DNA from: Legionella qingyii | GTDB taxonomy: Bacteria; Pseudomonadota; Gammaproteobacteria; Legionellales; Legionellaceae | Assembly (NCBI RefSeq): GCF_003184185.1 | Contig: NZ_QHJG01000023.1 | Span: forward strand, 13,593 to 77,592 | DNA length: 64,000 nucleotides | Direction of reading: 5' to 3' | Shown: piece after piece, positions 43,196 to 52,333 of the stretch | Position numbering within the stretch: position 1 is the stretch's first letter | Layout of the letters: each line of letters begins with the position of its first letter | Position numbers and translations under genes: made by a program | Notes under the pieces: model-generated | What the model saw: the letters and a program-made list of their open reading frames with translations, nothing else | Database searches by the model: none | What the model was told of the DNA's origin: nothing

Positions 43196-46100
43196 ATTTA
43201 TCCTCCTTATTTATTAAGAAACCTATTGCCACAATTCTGTTAGCGTTTGGATTAAGTTGTGCAGGAATTCTTGCATTTGATTTATTACCTGTAGCACCGT
43301 TGCCTCAGATTGATTTCCCAACCATTATGGTTCAAGCTCAGTTACCAGGAGGTAGCCCAGAAGTTATGGCAACCTCAGTTGCAGCGCCTTTGGAACGACA
43401 GATAGGGCGAATTGCGGGTGTCACTCAACTTACTTCAACAAGTACTTTAGGGCAAGCCAGTATCACCGTACAATTTGATTTATCGCGTAATATTGATGGA
43501 GCTGCGCGAGACATCCAGGCAGCAATTAATGCGTCATTAAGTCAATTGCCCACTAACTTAACTAATAATCCTACTTATCGCAAAGTAAATCCTGCTGACG
43601 CGCCGATTATGATTATTGCATTGACTTCGGATAAATATACTCCAGGACAGATGTATGATGTCGCTTCAACTATATTGCAACAAAAGATTTTGCGTATTGA
43701 AGGTGTAGGGCAGGTGGGTGTTGGTGGGGGCTCATTACCCGCAGTTCGTGTTGAAATTAATCCTACAGCTTTAAATAAATATGGAATTGGATTAAACCAG
43801 CTTGCTGCAACTATTAACAATGCCAATGTGAAAGGGGCTAAGGGGCAGTTGATTCATGATGATAGCGTTTCAGAAATCAGTAATAATGATCAGATGCATA
43901 AAGCAAGTGAATATGCCCCACTTATTATTAGCTATTTCAATAATCAGCCAGTACGTCTTTCTGATGTCGCTCATGTATTCGATTCAGTTGCCGACGTTCA
44001 TACTGCGGGCTTAGCAAACGGGAAACCAGCTGTGCTTTTGGTTTTATTTAAGCAACCCGGAGCCAATGTAATAAAAACAGTGGATCATGTAAAACAAATC
44101 TTACCCCAACTGGGGGCATCTATATCCAAGGATATTAAATTAAATATTTTGCTGGATAGAACAACCTCAATTCGTACCTCATTACATGATGTGGAGCTTA
44201 CTCTGCTTATCGCCATGTGTTTGGTAATTTTTGTTACTTATCTTTTTCTTGGAAGTTTTAGGGCAATGATAATTCCGGGCATTGCAGTTCCATTATCTTT
44301 GCTTGGGACTTTTGCGGTAATGAAATTACTAAATTACAGTCTGGATAATTTATCGCTTATGGCTTTAACCATTTCTACAGGTTTTGTGGTCGATGATGCA
44401 GTTGTTGTATTAGAAAATATTTCTCGTCATATTGCCATGGGGAAAAAACCACTTCAGGCTGCTTTTGATGGTTCAAAAGAAATAGGTTTTACGGTGCTAT
44501 CGATTAGCATTTCATTAATCGCGGTATTTATTCCAATTTTTCTTATGAGTGGCATCGTAGGGCGTCTATTTCGTGAATTTGTGGTGACACTTTCTGTCGC
44601 AATTCTGATTTCACTCGTTGTCTCCCTAACACTGACACCGATGATGTGCTCTCAAATGTTGCATGAGAATGAAGGAGAAAAAAGCAATTATTTTATGCGC
44701 TTTATGGAAAAGGTACGTTCGCGTTATGCAAAAGGCTTGCATTGGGCATTGTTTCACCCACGGGTCATGTTAATTCTTACTTTTGCAACTGTGTTACTTA
44801 CTACAAGTTTGTTTGTGGTTATACCTAGAGGATTTTTTCCACTACAGAATACGGATCGGATCGCAGGTTCTTTACGGGCAGATCAAAATATCTCGTTTCA
44901 AGCGATGAAAAAGAAATTAATTCAATTTGTTTCGGAAATTCGCAATGACCCAGCCGTTGCTAATGTTGGAGCGTTTATTGGTAGTGGCCCGGGCAATAAT
45001 ACAGCCAATGCAGGCTCTATGTTCATTACGTTGAAGCCTACCCAAAATAATAGTCCAACCACCCCTCAGGTTATACAGAGATTGCGTAGCAAATTATCTT
45101 TAATAACTGGTGCTACATTGTATATGCAGGCAGCCCAAGATCTGACCATAGGTGGTCGACAAACGGCAGCGCAATTTCAATATACGATAACTTCTGATAA
45201 TTTAAATGATCTAGCTACTTGGACGCCACGAATTATGGAGCAACTGACAAAGATTCATGGGATTACCGATTTAAATAATGACCAGCTCAATCATGGCTTG
45301 CAAACTTATGTGAATGTTGATCATGACACTGCAATGCGTTTTGGGATTACTCCAGAACAGATTGATCAAGTGTTATACCATGCTTTTGGCCAAAGTCAGA
45401 TCTCGGTTATGTATATGCCAATGAATCAATATTATGTAGTCATGAATGTTGCTCAGAAATATTGGCAATATCCTGCTGTGTTGGATGAAATTTACGTCAA
45501 ATCATCGGTTGGAGATGAAGTGCCTTTATCTTCGTTTGCCAGTTTTAAGACAGGTTCTACCTTATTATCAGTAAATCATCTAGGCCAGGCTCCTGCGGCA
45601 ACTTTTTCATTTAATTTGAGTCCGGGAGTATCGTTAGGTGGTGTCGTGAAACAAATTACTGCTGCAATCAAAAAAATGAATCTGCCACCAACCATGCGAG
45701 GTACGTTTCAGGGAACGGCACAAGCGTTTCAAGAATCATTTGCAAATGAAAGATATTTGATAATGACCGCTATTTTAGCGGTCTATATTGTGTTGGGAAT
45801 GCTTTATGAAAGCTTGATTCATCCAATAACTATTTTGTCCACTTTACCGTCGGCTGGAGTCGGTGCATTATTGGCTTTGTTGTTATTTAAGGCAGATTTG
45901 AGCATTATCGCTTTGATTGGAATGATTCTTCTGATTGGTATTGTGAAAAAAAATGCCATTATGATGATTGATTTTGCCTTGGAAGTTGAGCGGTTAGAAA
46001 ATAAATCCCCACGTGAAGCAATTTATGAGGCTGCATTATTACGCTTTCGCCCAATTATGATGACTACAATGGCCGCTATATTAGGTGCCATGCCTTTGGT

Positions 46101-46290
46101 TATTGGTTTTGGAGTGGGTTCAGAATTGCGTCGCCCATTAGGTATTACTATTGTTGGTGGGCTGATTATGAGTCAGTTACTCACACTATACACCACACCA
46201 GTTATTTATTTGGCAATGGACAATGCTGGAACGCGTTTCCGTAATTTTATGAAACGATTTAAGTTACAAGGTGCCTATGGTCACTCATAA
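43192..46290 (+). CDS. mdtC: RND efflux pump subunit, MdtC type
   Basis: A 1032-residue pump similar to the previous one: LFIKKPIATILLAFGLSCAGILAF, then LPQIDFPTIMVQAQLPGGSPEVMATSVAAPLE and the TM4 pair STGFVVDDAVVVLENIS. It starts at GTG overlapping the mdtB stop by four bases, so translation is coupled. The MdtBC pump family exports novobiocin, bile salts and other amphiphiles in E. coli; the Legionella substrates are unknown. It lacks the Ser/Asn insertion of its partner. Confidence 0.93.
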   Translation: MNLSSLFIKKPIATILLAFGLSCAGILAFDLLPVAPLPQIDFPTIMVQAQLPGGSPEVMATSVAAPLERQIGRIAGVTQLTSTSTLGQASITVQFDLSRNIDGAARDIQAAINASLSQLPTNLTNNPTYRKVNPADAPIMIIALTSDKYTPGQMYDVASTILQQKILRIEGVGQVGVGGGSLPAVRVEINPTALNKYGIGLNQLAATINNANVKGAKGQLIHDDSVSEISNNDQMHKASEYAPLIISYFNNQPVRLSDVAHVFDSVADVHTAGLANGKPAVLLVLFKQPGANVIKTVDHVKQILPQLGASISKDIKLNILLDRTTSIRTSLHDVELTLLIAMCLVIFVTYLFLGSFRAMIIPGIAVPLSLLGTFAVMKLLNYSLDNLSLMALTISTGFVVDDAVVVLENISRHIAMGKKPLQAAFDGSKEIGFTVLSISISLIAVFIPIFLMSGIVGRLFREFVVTLSVAILISLVVSLTLTPMMCSQMLHENEGEKSNYFMRFMEKVRSRYAKGLHWALFHPRVMLILTFATVLLTTSLFVVIPRGFFPLQNTDRIAGSLRADQNISFQAMKKKLIQFVSEIRNDPAVANVGAFIGSGPGNNTANAGSMFITLKPTQNNSPTTPQVIQRLRSKLSLITGATLYMQAAQDLTIGGRQTAAQFQYTITSDNLNDLATWTPRIMEQLTKIHGITDLNNDQLNHGLQTYVNVDHDTAMRFGITPEQIDQVLYHAFGQSQISVMYMPMNQYYVVMNVAQKYWQYPAVLDEIYVKSSVGDEVPLSSFASFKTGSTLLSVNHLGQAPAATFSFNLSPGVSLGGVVKQITAAIKKMNLPPTMRGTFQGTAQAFQESFANERYLIMTAILAVYIVLGMLYESLIHPITILSTLPSAGVGALLALLLFKADLSIIALIGMILLIGIVKKNAIMMIDFALEVERLENKSPREAIYEAALLRFRPIMMTTMAAILGAMPLVIGFGVGSELRRPLGITIVGGLIMSQLLTLYTTPVIYLAMDNAGTRFRNFMKRFKLQGAYGHS

Positions 46291-47869
46291 TCGATTAAAA
46301 GCAGTATCTAACCTTGGTGAAGCGAAGCGAAATCTAGTACCTAAGGGTTATAATACTCCCAGTTTTCGCTTCGCTGCACCGAGGCTTAAATTTTTAATTT
46401 TATCTTCTCTTTCACTGTGTTCCTGTATGGTTGGACCCAATTATGTGCCTCCAAAACTTGTAGTTCCAACGCAATTCAAAGAAGCCAAAGGTAAAGAAGT
46501 AATAGGGTCTGAGCGTAAAAATTGGAAACCCATCCAGCCCCAAGATGACATAGATCGTGGCGAGTGGTGGAAGATTTTCAATGATCCAGTATTGAATGAT
46601 TTGGAAGATCAGTTGAATCATTTCAACCAAAATATTGCGAATTCAGAGGCAAATTTCAGGCAGTCATTAGCAATTGTAGACCAGGCACGGGCTAATTTAT
46701 ATCCAACAGTAGTAGGTGCCTTTAGTTTGTTCCGACAACGACAGGCTGGAGGAACTACATCAATTATCAGTTCTTCTGGTACGACGGGCACTGCTACGAC
46801 AGGTATTGTACCTACAGCAACAACAACTACAATTTATACTTCATTTTTGAATGCCAGTTGGGAGCCTGACCTTTGGGGGCTTGTTCGTCGAACCATCGAG
46901 TCAGATCTCGCTTTAGCACAATCCAATGAGGCGTTGATTGGGGTGACTCGTTTATCAGCTCAAGGTGCTTTGGCGCAATATTATTTTGAATTACGCACAC
47001 TGGATAAAGTTCAAAAATATTTGGATGACATCGTAACTGCTTACAGAAAGGTATTACAATTCACACGAAATCAATATGCATCAGGTGTTGTATCGCGCGC
47101 TGATGTAGTTCAGGCACAAATCCAACTTGAATCAGCTCAGGCATCAGCAATTAATAATGGAATTTTACGCGGTCAATATGAGCATGCGATTGCTGTATTA
47201 ATGGGGCGTCCGCCTGCCTATTTTTCATTAAAACCTGCAATTATAAAGTTGAAACCACCAGTGATTCCCTTGGAGGTACCCTCAACTTGGCTGGAACGAA
47301 GACCGGATATTGCCCAAGCTGAACGGCTCGTGCAACAAGCGAGTGCTTTAATTGGGGTGGCTATCGCTGCGTATTTTCCCAACTTGACCTTAAATGGAAC
47401 GGTCAGTGCAGCGGGACATAGTTTTCATCAATTAATTCATAAACCCTCGATCAGTTGGTCTACAGGTATGCAATTGGCAGAAACAATTTTTGATGGAGGA
47501 TATCGTGCGGCAGGGGTAAGGGCTTCAAAAGAACAATATATGGCCCAAGTTGCCAATTATCGTCAAGTAGTCCTAACTGCATTTCAGGATGTTGAGGATA
47601 ATCTGGTTTCGTTACGTCTTCTGGAAAAGCAAAGTATAGTCCAGGATAAGGAAGCAACAGATGCGCTTTTTGCACTCAAAATTGTTAAGAATCAATATAA
47701 AGCGGGCACAGTTCCTTATTCTAATGTACTTTTGGCGCAAATCAGTGCGCTTACAACGGAACAGGCGGCAACACAAATAGACGGCCTACAAATGACTTCT
47801 GCTGTTGGTTTGGTTAAAGCATTAGGTGGGGGTTGGGTTGCCCATCTACCACCCAAGCGTAAAAGTTAA
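46277..47869 (+). CDS. Outer-membrane efflux lipoprotein (NodT/OprM type)
   Basis: A 530-residue outer-membrane factor: lipobox LCSC before MVGPNYVPPKL, then GEWWKIFNDPVLNDLEDQLNHFNQNIANSEANFRQS and the second coiled-coil repeat, a layout typical for OprM/NodT. The N-terminal stretch before the lipobox is unusually long, about 57 residues. It contains an in-frame palindromic repeat (46310-46386) between an ordinary n-region and the hydrophobic core. A GTG six bases upstream is an alternative start. The gene overlaps the end of mdtC, so the operon encodes a full tripartite pump. Confidence 0.9.
   Translation: MVTHNRLKAVSNLGEAKRNLVPKGYNTPSFRFAAPRLKFLILSSLSLCSCMVGPNYVPPKLVVPTQFKEAKGKEVIGSERKNWKPIQPQDDIDRGEWWKIFNDPVLNDLEDQLNHFNQNIANSEANFRQSLAIVDQARANLYPTVVGAFSLFRQRQAGGTTSIISSSGTTGTATTGIVPTATTTTIYTSFLNASWEPDLWGLVRRTIESDLALAQSNEALIGVTRLSAQGALAQYYFELRTLDKVQKYLDDIVTAYRKVLQFTRNQYASGVVSRADVVQAQIQLESAQASAINNGILRGQYEHAIAVLMGRPPAYFSLKPAIIKLKPPVIPLEVPSTWLERRPDIAQAERLVQQASALIGVAIAAYFPNLTLNGTVSAAGHSFHQLIHKPSISWSTGMQLAETIFDGGYRAAGVRASKEQYMAQVANYRQVVLTAFQDVEDNLVSLRLLEKQSIVQDKEATDALFALKIVKNQYKAGTVPYSNVLLAQISALTTEQAATQIDGLQMTSAVGLVKALGGGWVAHLPPKRKS
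46310..46386. repeat. Palindromic repeat inserted in frame in the outer-membrane factor gene
   Basis: Left arm AACCTTGGTGAAGCGAAGCG and right arm reading, on the other strand, AGCCTCGGTGCAGCGAAGCG, with the pairing going on for six more bases; 22 of 26 match. Arms are 26 bases with 25 bases between them. The element resembles the intergenic CTGGGTGAAG repeats elsewhere in the window (for example 52332-52403). Confidence 0.75.
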
Positions 47870-47965
47870 TCTCGAGTTAAACTGGAAATTTTCAGATGTT
47901 AAATAGATTGACATCGATACATCATCTCTTTAGCATGGGCAAAAACTAAGCGCAATGAGGGATAT

Positions 47966-48490
47966 ATGTTGGGATTGATAAGTTTAGAGGATATCTGGTA
48001 CGTATTAAATGATGAGAATGATCCGGATGATTCTTCATTTTTTTCTTATAAAAGAGCGCGATTTATTGAGCTGTATAAAAAACGTCCTGGATTTTTTCAA
48101 CCCTACCAAGACGGTAAAGAGGTTCTTGGTGGTGCGCTAGCACCGGTTGTGCATCCCTTGGCGTTTGCTTCTTTGGGTATACTGGGAGTGGTTGTAGGTG
48201 TAATTTCTCCACTGGTAAGCGTTGGAGGCTTGATTGTTGGGCTGGGGGCTGCTGCGTTTGGAAATACAAAGCTTTATGATTCATCTCTTGAGGCTGCATC
48301 CACATTTTTGTATTTAACCGGCTATTCGCTTGTAGTCGCCGCGGCGAGTCTTTTACTTGCTGCTCTTAGCATTCCATGCGCTTTAGTTACTCTTGGTACT
48401 CGTGGTTTTGCTTCTGTCGGTGCTAACGTACTTGAATGTATGAATAATATGGAGACTACTACGGAAGTTCAAACAAGTATGTTGAAATAA
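47966..48490 (+). CDS. Legionella-type small membrane protein with RPGFF motif (copy 1)
   Basis: A 174-residue protein with a polar N-terminal part, a YKKRPGFFQPYQDGKEVLG motif (about 38-56) and then two long hydrophobic regions (about 58-100 and 110-145) with small residues. A good ribosome site (GAGGGA) precedes the ATG. The next gene is a paralogue in the same strand, 53 bases on. No family with a known function is recognised. The layout (soluble head, two hydrophobic hairpins, polar tail) fits a membrane-inserted Dot/Icm effector, but that is inference. Confidence 0.65.
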   Translation: MLGLISLEDIWYVLNDENDPDDSSFFSYKRARFIELYKKRPGFFQPYQDGKEVLGGALAPVVHPLAFASLGILGVVVGVISPLVSVGGLIVGLGAAAFGNTKLYDSSLEAASTFLYLTGYSLVVAAASLLLAALSIPCALVTLGTRGFASVGANVLECMNNMETTTEVQTSMLK

Positions 48491-48543
48491 AAATTCCATT
48501 TTATATTTAAAGAATGATGGGGCACTGAAATGCGGATAATTTT

Positions 48544-49074
48544 ATGCTTTATTTAATTGGCGAAAAAGAAGTAAATTTCATTCTGGATGGACAGACTTTT
48601 GAGGAACTCACTCGTCGAGCAATTAACACATACAGAGACCGCCCAGGTTTTTTCACTCCATATAAAAATAGGTATGAATTTATAGGCGAGTTAATTGCTC
48701 CGGGCATATACCCATTCGCAGGCATAGTTACTGCTGGATTTTCTGTATATGCTGCAGCTCTTGCAGCAGTTATTTGTATTGGAGCTTTGCTTGTTGCCGC
48801 TGGCAGTGCATTATTTAGAGCTCCAAAACTCAGTGATGACGCACTGCAATTTGCCGGTTTTATGTTATGTTTTGCGGGAGTTGCTCTTCTTACAGCGGCT
48901 GTGGGCGCTTTATTAGCGATCATTAGTTTTCCTCACAGCCTAGTCTCTGTTGTTACTCGTTCTGCTGCTTCAATCAATGCATTAATTTCAGGTAAAGCTA
49001 TTGATGCACCAGCAGTATACGATGCTGCTGAAGCGGATGCCAATACAGAGGAGTGTGTTTTCCGATGCATTTAG
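48544..49074 (+). CDS. Legionella-type small membrane protein with RPGFF motif (copy 2)
   Basis: A 176-residue paralogue of the previous protein, with YRDRPGFFTPYKNRYEFIG and two hydrophobic hairpins (about 58-95 and 105-135) rich in Ala. The tail is acidic (YDAAEADANTEECVF) and ends in Cys-Ile. Overall similarity to copy 1 is moderate, so the duplication is old. The ribosome site is weak. Function unknown; candidate effector on the grounds given for copy 1. Confidence 0.65.
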   Translation: MLYLIGEKEVNFILDGQTFEELTRRAINTYRDRPGFFTPYKNRYEFIGELIAPGIYPFAGIVTAGFSVYAAALAAVICIGALLVAAGSALFRAPKLSDDALQFAGFMLCFAGVALLTAAVGALLAIISFPHSLVSVVTRSAASINALISGKAIDAPAVYDAAEADANTEECVFRCI

Positions 49075-49126
49075 ATAAAAACTGTCTGAGGCCAGCGCAT
49101 TCTATTTTTATTGATTAAATAAAAGG

Positions 49127-49492
49127 TCACCCTAAGGAGCTTTTCATCTGATTGGTTTGTTGTCGTTCCAAATAATTCGCTAACATTTTTAATTCCATTT
49201 TAATGCGTTTGATTTTATCTTTTAATTTATTTTCTATATCTCGATGGTTTTTAAGATCCCGAGTTATCGCTTCCCTTTTTTCTTGCTGTTGGGTAATAAA
49301 GTTAAGCCAATTGATTTCAGCTACTGGATTAATGTTAAGAGAATTCGTGCTCGTTTGATTAATGTGCTCTTCAATTTGTTGAATTTGCTGTTTGAGCTCT
49401 TGATTCTTACATTGCGTTGTATATAAATTCAAGTCCAGCTCAAGGAGTTGCCTGTTTAATTTATCTATTAGGGAAGTTAGTGACTGATTCAT
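49127..49492 (-). CDS. Coiled-coil hypothetical protein, 121 residues
   Basis: A Gln-, Lys- and Leu-rich protein with heptad-like spacing over most of its length (LIDKLNRQLLELDLNLY, LKQQIQQIEEHINQ, KLKDKIKRIKMELKMLANYLERQQ). It looks like one long helical hairpin, similar in shape to FliJ- or YscO-like stalk proteins, but no specific match is claimed. An upstream in-frame TTG would give 127 residues; I use the ATG. It is convergent to the membrane-protein pair and next to a MITE. Confidence 0.55.
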   Translation of the reverse strand: MNQSLTSLIDKLNRQLLELDLNLYTTQCKNQELKQQIQQIEEHINQTSTNSLNINPVAEINWLNFITQQQEKREAITRDLKNHRDIENKLKDKIKRIKMELKMLANYLERQQTNQMKSSLG

Positions 49493-49526
49493 TATGAGCT
49501 TATAGTTCAATTTCGATTAATTTCAT

Positions 49527-49650
49527 CAGGACTTACGAAAAACCCCAATCTCTTTGTTAAAAAATGTTTTTAATTCGGTCATTTAGTCTATCTAAACTCC
49601 CTCATTAAAAACATTTTTTGCCTCGACCTTGAGATTTTTCGTAAGTCCTG
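49527..49650. mobile_element. MITE with 16-bp terminal inverted repeats and a 5-bp target duplication
   Basis: Terminal repeats CAGGACTTACGAAAAA (49527-49542) and TTTTTCGTAAGTCCTG (49635-49650) are perfect. A second inner pair (AAAAAATGTTTTTAAT / ATTAAAAACATTTTTT) also matches, so the whole 124 bp could fold into a long hairpin. The flanking bases TTCAT occur on both sides (49522-49526 and 49651-49655) as a target-site duplication. No open frame. A full insertion sequence with these ends must exist or have existed in the genome. Confidence 0.85.
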
Positions 49651-49864
49651 TTCATACGTTCGTATATTCCGCTTGTATTAATAAACTGAAGATTACTTTT
49701 TTTTCATAGAATTCATTTAAAATACAAATGCTGATTAAATCAAACTTAAAAAATTAATACAACTGGATGAAAAAGGTTATTGGTCTGATTGTTAATTGCT
49801 CATCATAGTTGATGTTGTTAGAATTCGCGTACTTACAATCTGTATTTATAAAAGGTTTTACTTA

Positions 49865-51364
49865 ATGAAAGAGATTACTCTAACTGCAATATTTGAAGGA
49901 ACAATCTACAGTATTGAACAACCTAATACGCATTTGCACCAGGTTTTATTTAAAGATTGTAAGGGGGTGCGTATTAACTCAGCTGAGCAGGTTGACCTAA
50001 ATAAAGATGCTACTCATTTTAAAATGGGTTTTAATGGATGTGGTGTTGACTATGGTGTAAAAGGACTTTTATTCGGAGCAGGTGTAAAACAGCAAAGCGA
50101 TCAACTTGTAGCGGTGGTTAAAAAGTTAATTAAAGAAGGCTATAAGGTAAAGTTAAATTGTATTGGTTTAAGTCGAGGTGGGATTGCGGCAATCATGGCA
50201 GCTATAAAGTTAGCCCACGTTGATGGTTTTCACTTGGAAACAAATTTACTTCTTTTAGATCCTGTACCGGGTAATTTATTTTATGTTCCTTTTTTAGATT
50301 TCTTCAATTATACCTTGACCAATAATGCAATTAATTTATCTAGCTCTAAAAATTTAAATTACGTTGAGACGCTCTATCCTTATCTTGAAGTTGGTGATGA
50401 TACTGAAGAATGGGTGGATCGCGTTCTCGCAAAATTCCATATACCAATCAGACCTACTTATCCGCAACATTGTCAGGTTAGAGAGGAGGTTATTTTAGGA
50501 GCACATTTAAAAGCGTTCCAGGATGTTAATAAGGAGAATGATGCTGTTCATTTACGCTATGGGGTTGATGTAATTCCTATAATCAGGAAGCTGAGTAAAG
50601 CAATTATGTATCAGTTCCTGGAAAGGGTAGGTAGCTTGGTAGGAGCAGGAGAGAATGTAGAGCAATCTGAGATCATCAATGAATTTCAACGTGAAGGAGC
50701 GCAATGGAAGCGTATTTTAGCTGAAATTATCGCCAGTATTATCCCTAAAAGTAGATTATTGCATTCTCAGGATCAGTCTAGGATTACGGTCTCGAATTCA
50801 GCAAAATATCTAAATAAGACACATCGTGAGCTGATTGATAAGGACTCTCAGGATCCAGAGGAACTTTGCTTAAAAGTAGAGCCAGAGAGAAATTATTTGG
50901 AAAAGAAGAAAGCGCCACTAACAAAAAATGTATTGCTGGATTTGATTGAATTTATCCACAGTAAAATGACTAATGTAAGTAGACAAAGTTCAAAAGGCAA
51001 GTTATTAACTAAGATTAAAGATGGTATTGATGTTGAAAACGATGATTTCTTTACTGACGAGCGTTTGAGTTTTATTCTTAGAGATATTCTCGCAGTTGCA
51101 TTACAACGTGATCGATATAGCTATAGTTTTTACAGCACAACCACTTCTGGACTCGCATTGGTCAATGCATTAAATCAACGCAAATTTATTGCAATTAAAG
51201 AGCTACTACAATTTGATGATAAACCAATTGAATACTCGGATTTGACTACTTATGTTTTGGGCCGAAATGATCCAGCACATTTTAATAGTCAAGATAAGAA
51301 CGTAAATCTTATTCAACTCGCGGAACATTCGCCTGGAGAAGATGGATATGCACTGTTAATTTAG
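49865..51364 (+). CDS. DUF2235-like serine hydrolase candidate effector
   Basis: A 499-residue protein. It starts MKEITLTAIFEGTIYSIEQ, which recalls the FDGTGN start of DUF2235/Tle1 phospholipase-like proteins. It has FNGCGVDYGVKGLLFGAG, the nucleophile segment VKLNCIGLSRGGIAAIMA (Ser103) and LLLLDPVPG, as in that fold. The C-terminal half is helical and polar. No signal peptide. It could be a lipase or esterase delivered by Dot/Icm, but the triad Asp and His cannot be assigned with certainty. A further upstream TTG is open; AAAAGG favours this ATG. Confidence 0.6.
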   Translation: MKEITLTAIFEGTIYSIEQPNTHLHQVLFKDCKGVRINSAEQVDLNKDATHFKMGFNGCGVDYGVKGLLFGAGVKQQSDQLVAVVKKLIKEGYKVKLNCIGLSRGGIAAIMAAIKLAHVDGFHLETNLLLLDPVPGNLFYVPFLDFFNYTLTNNAINLSSSKNLNYVETLYPYLEVGDDTEEWVDRVLAKFHIPIRPTYPQHCQVREEVILGAHLKAFQDVNKENDAVHLRYGVDVIPIIRKLSKAIMYQFLERVGSLVGAGENVEQSEIINEFQREGAQWKRILAEIIASIIPKSRLLHSQDQSRITVSNSAKYLNKTHRELIDKDSQDPEELCLKVEPERNYLEKKKAPLTKNVLLDLIEFIHSKMTNVSRQSSKGKLLTKIKDGIDVENDDFFTDERLSFILRDILAVALQRDRYSYSFYSTTTSGLALVNALNQRKFIAIKELLQFDDKPIEYSDLTTYVLGRNDPAHFNSQDKNVNLIQLAEHSPGEDGYALLI

Positions 51365-51440
51365 ATTGCTATGCGCTCTTTTATGAGCGTGCAGATAGCC
51401 AATCAATCAGGTAGTAGTTATAAAAACAATCAGGGACAGT

Positions 51441-51578
51441 ATGCTAAAAAAATCAAAGGAAAAAAATAAAACAGATATCCATTACCATGAAGGCGAACGA
51501 CTCATAAATATTCTTTTTGTAACGGCTATTTTCATTTGTTTCGTCACAACAGGGTACATCTCATGTTTCAGTGGCTAA
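51441..51578 (+). CDS. Small one-helix membrane protein overlapping mtfA
   Basis: A 45-residue protein: MLKKSKEKNKTDIHYHEGE followed by a single hydrophobic stretch LINILFVTAIFICFVTTGYI and a short tail CFSG. It has a clear ribosome site (AGGGA four bases before ATG) and overlaps the mtfA start by 16 bases in another frame. Such a layout suggests translational coupling with the peptidase. Not a known family to me. Confidence 0.5.
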   Translation: MLKKSKEKNKTDIHYHEGERLINILFVTAIFICFVTTGYISCFSG

Positions 51579-52333
51579 AAGAATGGTGGTACCAACGCAT
51601 CATACGTCATTCACCTATAACCGATGACCAATGGAATGGCGTGTTTCAAAATTTGCATTTGCTAAAACGCTTGAGCGAAGAGGAAAAAATAAAGCTTAAG
51701 CGATTAGCCATTTTGTTTCTTTACTATAAGTCACTGGAAGGGGGTGGAGGTCTGCAAATAACGACTGCGATGCAATTAAATATTGCGCTACAAGCATGTC
51801 TTCTAATTTTGAATCTTGGTCTCGATTGGTATGATGATTGGGTTTCAGTTGTGATATATCCCGATGCCTACTCGCATGTAAGCAAGACAATCGATGAGTT
51901 TGGTATAGAACATTTAGGCAGGTCCAACTTAAGTGGAGAGTCGTGGCAGCACGGCCCCGTCATTATTTCTTGGAATGATGCATTACATCATGGTGGAGCG
52001 AATGGGCGTAATGTAATAGTTCATGAATTTGCTCATAAATTGGATATGCAAAATGGCAGGGCGAATGGATTTCCCCCACTTCATAAAGGAATGTCAGCAA
52101 AACATTGGTCTGAAGCGTTTAACAATGGATATGACGATTTGATAAGCCGTATCCAAAAAAATGATCCCATTCCAATTGATCCCTATGCGGCTACATCACC
52201 AGCCGAATTTTTTGCAGTATTTTCTGAATTATTTTTTGAAAATCCGCAAGTAATCAGACAATACTATCCTGACATTTATGATTTACTCACTCAATTTTAT
52301 CGTCAAGATCCACTTGGAACGGATGGTTTTTAG
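51563..52333 (+). CDS. mtfA: MtfA-family zinc peptidase
   Basis: A 256-residue peptidase of the M90/MtfA family: zinc motif HEFAHKLDMQNG with Glu as catalytic residue, a preceding PVIISWNDALHHG, and a downstream SPAEFFAVFSELFFENP segment carrying another metal ligand. In E. coli, MtfA inactivates the Mlc repressor and so affects glucose uptake. The N-terminus LKEWWYQRIIRHSPITDDQW matches the family. A TTG at 51536 also opens the frame, but the ATG after AGGG is preferred. Confidence 0.93.
   Translation: MFQWLKEWWYQRIIRHSPITDDQWNGVFQNLHLLKRLSEEEKIKLKRLAILFLYYKSLEGGGGLQITTAMQLNIALQACLLILNLGLDWYDDWVSVVIYPDAYSHVSKTIDEFGIEHLGRSNLSGESWQHGPVIISWNDALHHGGANGRNVIVHEFAHKLDMQNGRANGFPPLHKGMSAKHWSEAFNNGYDDLISRIQKNDPIPIDPYAATSPAEFFAVFSELFFENPQVIRQYYPDIYDLLTQFYRQDPLGTDGF

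Noticed and set aside
49553..49626. Inner MITE inverted repeats as an independent terminator
   Set aside because: They are better explained as part of the larger element with matching outer ends and target duplication.
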